Positions 59,459-64,000 of a stretch of DNA of 64,000 nucleotides are shown here, in pieces. Numbering within the stretch: position 1 is the stretch's first letter; every line of letters starts with the position of its first letter. The stretch spans positions 73,167-137,166 of the forward strand of contig JADKGZ010000010.1 of assembly GCA_016722025.1 (NCBI GenBank), written 5' to 3'. Origin of the DNA: Acidimicrobiaceae bacterium (GTDB lineage: Bacteria; Actinomycetota; Acidimicrobiia; Acidimicrobiales; Ilumatobacteraceae). The notes beneath the pieces were generated by a model. It saw only the letters and a list, made by a program, of their open reading frames with translations. It was not told where the DNA came from and did no database searches. Position numbers and translations under genes: made by a program.

Positions 59459-61072
59459 TCACTTCGGGCCCGGGGCGCTTGGGGCGGCGGGTACACCAAC
59501 GGCATGCGCCAACGCCTGCGGGCCGACGAGTCGCAACACCGACACCGCCCTGCTCACGCCGACGTACAACAGCACCTTGTCAGGTTCGCCCGACATGTCG
59601 ACCAGAATGACGGCTGTCCGTTCGAGCCCCTTCGTGCGGTGCACTGTTTCACACAACACGGAGTCCTCGCTGCGGTCGGCCCAGCGCACCAGCGGGCAAC
59701 CCTCGATCTGCCCGTCGAGTAGCGCGTCGCGCAGGTTCGTGTGGGTGGTGAGCACAGCGATCTGGCTGAACGGAATGCCGTACGTCTGCGACAACTCATG
59801 CACGGCGTCGCGCACTCGCTTCCGCACCTCCTTGTGGCCGCCGGCATAGCGATGCACGACCGCATCGCCGTACGGTGCCGACGGCAGCGGTGCCGGACCA
59901 CCGAGTCGTTGGACCAACTTGGCGATCGCGCCGCAGTTCCGCAGGTTGTAGACCATCGGCAGTTCCATCATGTCGGCCGGTGGTGTCCATGGCCGAACGT
60001 AGATGGCTTGCGCTGGGTCTGCCACCACCAGCAAGTTGCGCGGACCCCTCGGGTCGAGCAGTCGTTCCAACGACTCGAACCACTGCGGGTAGATGTCCTG
60101 CCCTTCGTCGACGATGATCGTGTCGAACGGTGTGCCGATTCGCTCGGTGTGGAACGCGAGTGCGTCGGTCGGGACGTTCAGCCAGTACTCGGGTGTGGGA
60201 CTGGCACCCACGCGGAACCCATGCGGCTCCAACAATCTGACGGCGATGTCGTGGTACGTGCCGACCATGGCATCGGTGCCGGCCAGCGATCGTTGCAGTT
60301 GGTCAGCGATCGGCTTGTTGAAGCAAACAACGGCGGTACGTTCGCCACGCCTGATGGCACGCTTCGCCCAATCGATCACAAGCATCGTCTTTCCAGTGCC
60401 TGCGCCGCCGGTCACCAAGACGCGATGGTTCTTGTCGAGACCACACACGTTGGCGAGGTGCACCCGCGTCTCGGCGTCCAGCTGCTTGCCCGCCCACTGC
60501 AACACCTGACCCTCGTCACCTTCGAGCGCGATGTCGGGACGAAGCGCGGCGAGGAGTCTGGCAATGCGTTCCGGTGGGATCGGCCCGTGTTCGCGCAGCA
60601 ACCCGTTCACGGCCACGGTGGGGAATTCGAGTTGCGGCTTGGCGAACACGGTCTCTGCCGGGGTGTCGGGGCCGAGACCACCGGGGGGCACCGAGCCCAC
60701 GTCTGGCAGCGCCACCGCATGGCAGACGAACATGCCCTCTAGTTCGACCCCGGTGGAGCGCAGTCGCTTCATCAGGTTGTGCTTTGCCTTGGTGATCTGC
60801 TGGGTGGGCGACTTGGACAGCGGATACCCGTTCTGTATCCACCTGCCTTTCTCGATCGAGATGACACCACCCTTCACCTCGACAGCAATCACTCCCCGGT
60901 GTGGCGACACCAGCACCACATCGATCTCACAATCCGTTCCGTCAACCACGATCGGCACGCTCGGAACTACGAACCAGGATGCGTCAAGGCCGAGCAGAAA
61001 CGCCTTGCACACCCGCTGTTCCGAGGTGGGCAGCAGCGTGAGATCGAAGTCCGCCGGAAGAAGAGTCGCCAC
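59459..61072 (-). CDS. NERD-domain SF1 helicase-like protein
   Basis: 537 residues. The N-terminal NERD nuclease-related domain has CEIDVVLVSPHRGVIAVEVK with D...E-x-K residues (about 48-67). The C-terminal UvrD/SF1 ATPase has Walker A VTGGAGTGKTMLVIDWA, Walker B TIIVDEGQDIYP, and motif VI-like VGVSRAVSVLRLVG. Such nuclease-helicase fusions occur in mobile elements and in single-gene phage defence (Nhi-like). GTG at 61072. Divergent to the VWA/SbcD/SbcC operon with 105 bp between. Confidence 0.85.
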   Translation of the reverse strand: MATLLPADFDLTLLPTSEQRVCKAFLLGLDASWFVVPSVPIVVDGTDCEIDVVLVSPHRGVIAVEVKGGVISIEKGRWIQNGYPLSKSPTQQITKAKHNLMKRLRSTGVELEGMFVCHAVALPDVGSVPPGGLGPDTPAETVFAKPQLEFPTVAVNGLLREHGPIPPERIARLLAALRPDIALEGDEGQVLQWAGKQLDAETRVHLANVCGLDKNHRVLVTGGAGTGKTMLVIDWAKRAIRRGERTAVVCFNKPIADQLQRSLAGTDAMVGTYHDIAVRLLEPHGFRVGASPTPEYWLNVPTDALAFHTERIGTPFDTIIVDEGQDIYPQWFESLERLLDPRGPRNLLVVADPAQAIYVRPWTPPADMMELPMVYNLRNCGAIAKLVQRLGGPAPLPSAPYGDAVVHRYAGGHKEVRKRVRDAVHELSQTYGIPFSQIAVLTTHTNLRDALLDGQIEGCPLVRWADRSEDSVLCETVHRTKGLERTAVILVDMSGEPDKVLLYVGVSRAVSVLRLVGPQALAHAVGVPAAPSAPGPK

Positions 61073-61177
61073 TGGCTCAGTCTGGCGCGTGGATGCCTCG
61101 TCACGCGTCGAGGGCGTTCGCGCGTTCGCATTCTGTCGGGTGTTCCCCAGTCGTCACCTGTCCGCAAGGAGCGTGCC

Positions 61178-62428
61178 ATGAAGCCAACCGTGAAGTTCGA
61201 TCGCACCCTCGTCACCGTTCTCGTCGACGAGGTTGTGCACGTGATGCTCGAGCTGGCGGCACCGCCGGCAGCCACTATGAACCGCGCTCCGCTCGATGTG
61301 GTGGTCGTGCTCGACCGTTCTGGTTCGATGAGCGGAGCACCGCTCGAATCTGTGACGGCCGCAACCGCACAACTCCTCCGACTGGCTGGTTCCGACGACC
61401 GAGTCGGCGTGGTCGCATTCGACGACGAGGTGCAGTTGGTGTTGCCCCTCGCACACCACGACCCGGACATAGCAAGTCGAGCCGTGCGCGCAATCCAGGA
61501 GGGTGGGTCCACGAACCTGTCGGGCGGCTGGCTGAAGGGCCTCGAGCTCCTCACGACTGCTCCACGTGCCGAGTCGTTGCGTCGCATCATCGTGCTCACC
61601 GATGGTCACGCGAACGCCGGCATCACCGGCGCCGACCAGCTGGTGCAACTCATCAAGGGCGGGTATGGCCAGGGCGTCACCACGTCGTGCATTGGCTTCG
61701 ACGCCGGGTATGACGAGCAGCTGCTGGCCGCCCTGGCCGACAGCGGGATGGGAAATGACTACTGGTGCGCCGGCCCCGACCAAGCCGCACGGGTGTTCGC
61801 CGACGAGTTCGGTGGCCTGGCGGCAGTTGTCGCCCAGAACGTGTCGGTGGAAATCACCCCGTCCGCTGCCGTGGCCGCGACCGCAGTCCTCAACGAGTTC
61901 CCGACCACTGCCCTGCCCACCGGCGTCCAGGTCGCTGGGCGATGCCTACGGCGGTGAGCGACGCAAGCTGGTTGCCAGGTTCCATCTGCGGCCGGTCACC
62001 TCGCCGGGCCGATCGACGTGGCGACCCTCACGATCCGCTGGGCGGCCACCACGGGCGACGTCGCGCTGCACACGGTCACGGTGCCGGTGGTGGTCTCGGC
62101 CGGCAATGGCGCGCAGGGCGACCCTGGGGCAAGCCAAGAGGTGACCGAAGAGGTGCTGCGTCTGGAGGTCGCCAAGAGCCGCCGCGACGCTCGCGACGCG
62201 GCCCAGAGCGGCGACTTCGGCACGGCGTCACGGCTCCTGTCGGGAGGTGCAGATCTGTTGGCATTCGCGATGGGAATGCCAAGCGAGGTCGAGGAATTGC
62301 GTCGCGACGCTGCAGCGCTCCAGGAAGGCCGCTGGTCGGCAGCCGCATCGAAGCGTCAGTTCTCGCGTTCCCGAAGCACCCACAAGGGCCGGCGTACCGA
62401 CTACGAGACGCCGGAAGAACCAGCCTGA
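61178..62428 (+). pseudogene. VWA-domain protein, two compensating frameshifts
   Basis: About 417 codons. The von Willebrand A domain has the MIDAS motif VVVVLDRSGSMSGAPLE, then a Thr in GGSTNLSGG and VLTDGHANAG. After VAQNVSVEITP the reading frame breaks near 61936 (TCGCTGGGCG; a CT pair appears lost), continues as GDAYGGERRKLVARFHLRPV in another frame, and returns at about 62009 (one C lost) with IDVATLTIRW. The C-terminus is helical. ATG at 61178 follows AAGGAG. Cytosolic, probably a scaffold in the operon. Confidence 0.75.
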
Positions 62429-62677
62429 GCACTTGCAAAGTTCAGTCACGAATGATGACGCGGCATCAGGGTTCCAACACAGCAACTGTCTCGTCGACAG
62501 GGTCGCCTTCGAGGGACGAGGGCCGAGTCGGAACCCTCCAGGTGGCTGGCGGCTCGAAGCGTGTCCGCCTGAAGACGGTACAGACACCCACGGCGCGCAC
62601 CGATGACTCGTATGGTTCTTCCAAGGAACTCGAGAAGAACTCGTCGCAGCTGAGAAGCCCATGGAAGAGGTGAGCGT
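62429..62677. other. 249-bp gap between VWA and SbcD-like genes
   Basis: A 73-codon plus-strand frame (ATG 62455 to 62673) exists, ending ELEKNSSQLRSPWKR, but it is Ser/Thr/Arg-rich and has no recognisable motif. A ribosome-binding site for the next gene (AGAGG) lies at the end. Not called. Confidence 0.35.
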
Positions 62678-63776
62678 GTGAAACTCTTGGTCTTCTCCGA
62701 CGTGCACCTTGACGCGCCCTTCCGCTGGGCGGGCCCTGATCTCGCGCGTAAGCGAAGATCAGCCCTCAGGGCCGCCGTCACCAGAATCTGTCACGTGGCC
62801 GAACAGGAGTCGGTCGACGCGGTGCTGTGCGCTGGCGACCTTTACGAGCACGAGTACTTCACCCCCGATACTGCGCAGTTCCTCCGAGCGTCGTTCGCAG
62901 AACTCGCTCGGCCGGTGTTCCTCGTCCCCGGCAATCACGACTGGTTCGGCCCACGGAGTCTGTACGCACAAGTGCAATGGTCCCCGAACGTGTCGGTCTT
63001 CCGCGAGGACCGATTGCAACCGGTCGAGCTGGCGGAGGGCCTGACCCTGTGGGGTGCCGCGCATCGAGCGCCGGCCAACACCGACGGCTTCCTCGAGAGG
63101 TTCGTTGTGGATCGCGGCGGGGTGAACCTCGCTCTGTTCCACGGGTCGGAGCAGTCCGGCATCATCTGGCAAGAGGCCGGCAAGGGTGCCACACGCGCCA
63201 TTCACCGGAGCAGGTCTCGCGGTGCGGACTCAACCACGTCTTTGCCGGCCACTTCCACACCACGGAGCGGGAACTGGCAGCACGTACCCCGGCAACCCAG
63301 AACCGTTGGAGTTCGGCGAAACGGGTGAACGCGGCGCAGTGATCGCAACTGTGGGTGCGAATGGCGAAGTGGAGCGTCGCCGGGTTGCCGTCTCGGACAC
63401 CGATGTCCACGAACTCGATGTCGACCTCACCGGCATCTCGCACGCGGGTGAAGTCCGTGCACGAGTGCAGGCGGCAGTCGCAGGCATGAGCGGGCTTGTT
63501 CGGGCAACGCTTCACGGTGAGGTCGACCCGAGCGCCGATGTGCGAGTGACCGATCTTCAGGACGCAGCGCCTCATCTCGAAGCTTTGGTGGTGCGGATCG
63601 GGGCGCTGGCGGTCGCATACGACTTCGCCTCTCTCGCCGAGGAGCAAACCGTACGGGGTCAGTTCATCCGCGACGTGATGGCCGACGCGCTGCTCGACGA
63701 GCCCAAGCGCCGTCGCATCCTCGTCACAGGACTGCGAGCGCTCGATGGCCGCGGCGACGAATTGGAAGTGCACTGA
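62678..63776 (+). pseudogene. SbcD/Mre11-like metallophosphoesterase nuclease, three frameshifts
   Basis: Calcineurin-like DNA nuclease: SDVHLDAPF (metal ligands), CAGDLYEHE, VPGNHDWFG, LFHGSE, and GHFHTTE. Frames change at about 63184, 63206 and 63275, each explained by one or two bases in G or GC repeats; the corrected core reads AGKVPHAPFT, EQVSRCGLNHVFAGHFH, then TYPGNPEPLEFGETGERGAV. The C-terminal capping domain continues to 63776. The stop overlaps the next ATG. Probably the nuclease partner of the downstream ATPase. Confidence 0.78.
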
Positions 63777-64000
63777 TGCGCATCGTGGAAGTCCGCGCTC
63801 ATGCCTTCGGTCCGCTCGTCGATTCGACGTTGCCCCTGGCTCCTGGCATGACCGTCATCGTCGGCCAGAACGAGTCTGCGAAGTCGAGTTGGCATGCCGC
63901 CGCCTACACGGCGTTGTGCGGTCGCCGTCGCGGAAAGGGCGCAAGCACCAAGGAGGACCGGCGCTTCTCCGACCTGCACAGACCGTGGGACCGTGCCGAG
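63776..64000 (+). CDS. SbcC/Rad50-like ATPase, N-terminal fragment (cut by window edge)
   Basis: 75 codons are visible: MRIVEVRAHAFGPLVDSTLP followed by the Walker A GQNESAKSSW (GxNxSxKS), as in AAA ATPases of the SMC/RecN/SbcC type. Coupling to an SbcD-like nuclease is the classical Mre11-Rad50 arrangement. The remainder lies outside the window. Confidence 0.75.
   Translation, partial: MRIVEVRAHAFGPLVDSTLPLAPGMTVIVGQNESAKSSWHAAAYTALCGRRRGKGASTKEDRRFSDLHRPWDRAE

Noticed and set aside
61100..61160. tRNA-like sequence (possible second att site) before the VWA gene
   Set aside because: A GTTCGCATTC stretch resembles a T-loop, but the T-stem does not pair, the conserved A58 is missing, and it does not match the tRNA-Ala fragment.
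39640..63300. Programmed frameshifting or recoding as explanation for the broken frames
   Set aside because: No slippery heptamers with downstream structures were seen, the shifts differ in direction, and they affect unrelated genes.
1..64000. CRISPR array
   Set aside because: No regularly spaced repeats of 24-40 bp were seen and no cas genes are present.

Overview
The window is high-GC chromosomal DNA from an actinobacterium. The evidence is a rex-hemA-hemC operon with a Rex operator, mshA for mycothiol, an RsiG-type anti-sigma homologue, frequent GTG starts with a -10 element only 6-7 nt upstream (leaderless mRNAs), and an LPXTG surface protein. The mix (SdrD_B-domain protein, CBS and HTH citrate synthases, dmp-type phenol genes) resembles Acidimicrobiia, but that placement is inference.

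Layout. 1-6.0 kb: heme/redox operon, an acyl-CoA synthetase, a SAM-hydrolase-like protein and proC. 6.3-11.8 kb: YbjN protein, MshA, NhaA, then XRE regulator, RsiG-like c-di-GMP-binding protein and a MoaD-like protein, then a phosphatase and a metallopeptidase. 11.8-14.8 kb: a 989-residue fusion of a degenerate cellulose-synthase-like GT2 domain, PilZ and SdrD_B-like domains. 15-26.9 kb: housekeeping and accessory enzymes, including a divergent pair of unusual citrate synthases.

26.9-52.1 kb is a phenol catabolic region. Phenol hydroxylase, ferredoxin and catechol 2,3-dioxygenase (dmpKLMNOPQB order) form one operon; dmpE and dmpFGHIC form the lower pathway; dmpD lies behind an IclR regulator. 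A PEP-utiliser-like protein, a five-gene branched-chain-type ABC transporter and a GlcG-like protein share the same control. A palindrome GTTCCG-N5-CGGAAC occurs at six places serving seven promoters, always 7 bp upstream of a -35-like hexamer that is 18 bp from the -10 position. This looks like a coherent, IclR-controlled regulon and is the strongest finding here.

53.7-64 kb is an integrated island: a tRNA-Ala(UGC) 3' half, 11-bp direct repeats and a tyrosine integrase, then gene remnants, a GIY-YIG protein, a NERD-SF1 helicase, and a VWA / SbcD-like / SbcC-like operon running off the end. The second half of the island resembles a DNA-processing or defence module.

Many conserved genes carry 1-2 nt indels at short repeats (hemC, an alpha/beta hydrolase, a second iclR, the PEP-utiliser, the integrase, a secreted protein, a GNAT protein, the VWA and SbcD-like genes), and dmpG has a deletion of about 15 codons. 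The number and context of the small indels suggest consensus errors in the source assembly as much as real decay.
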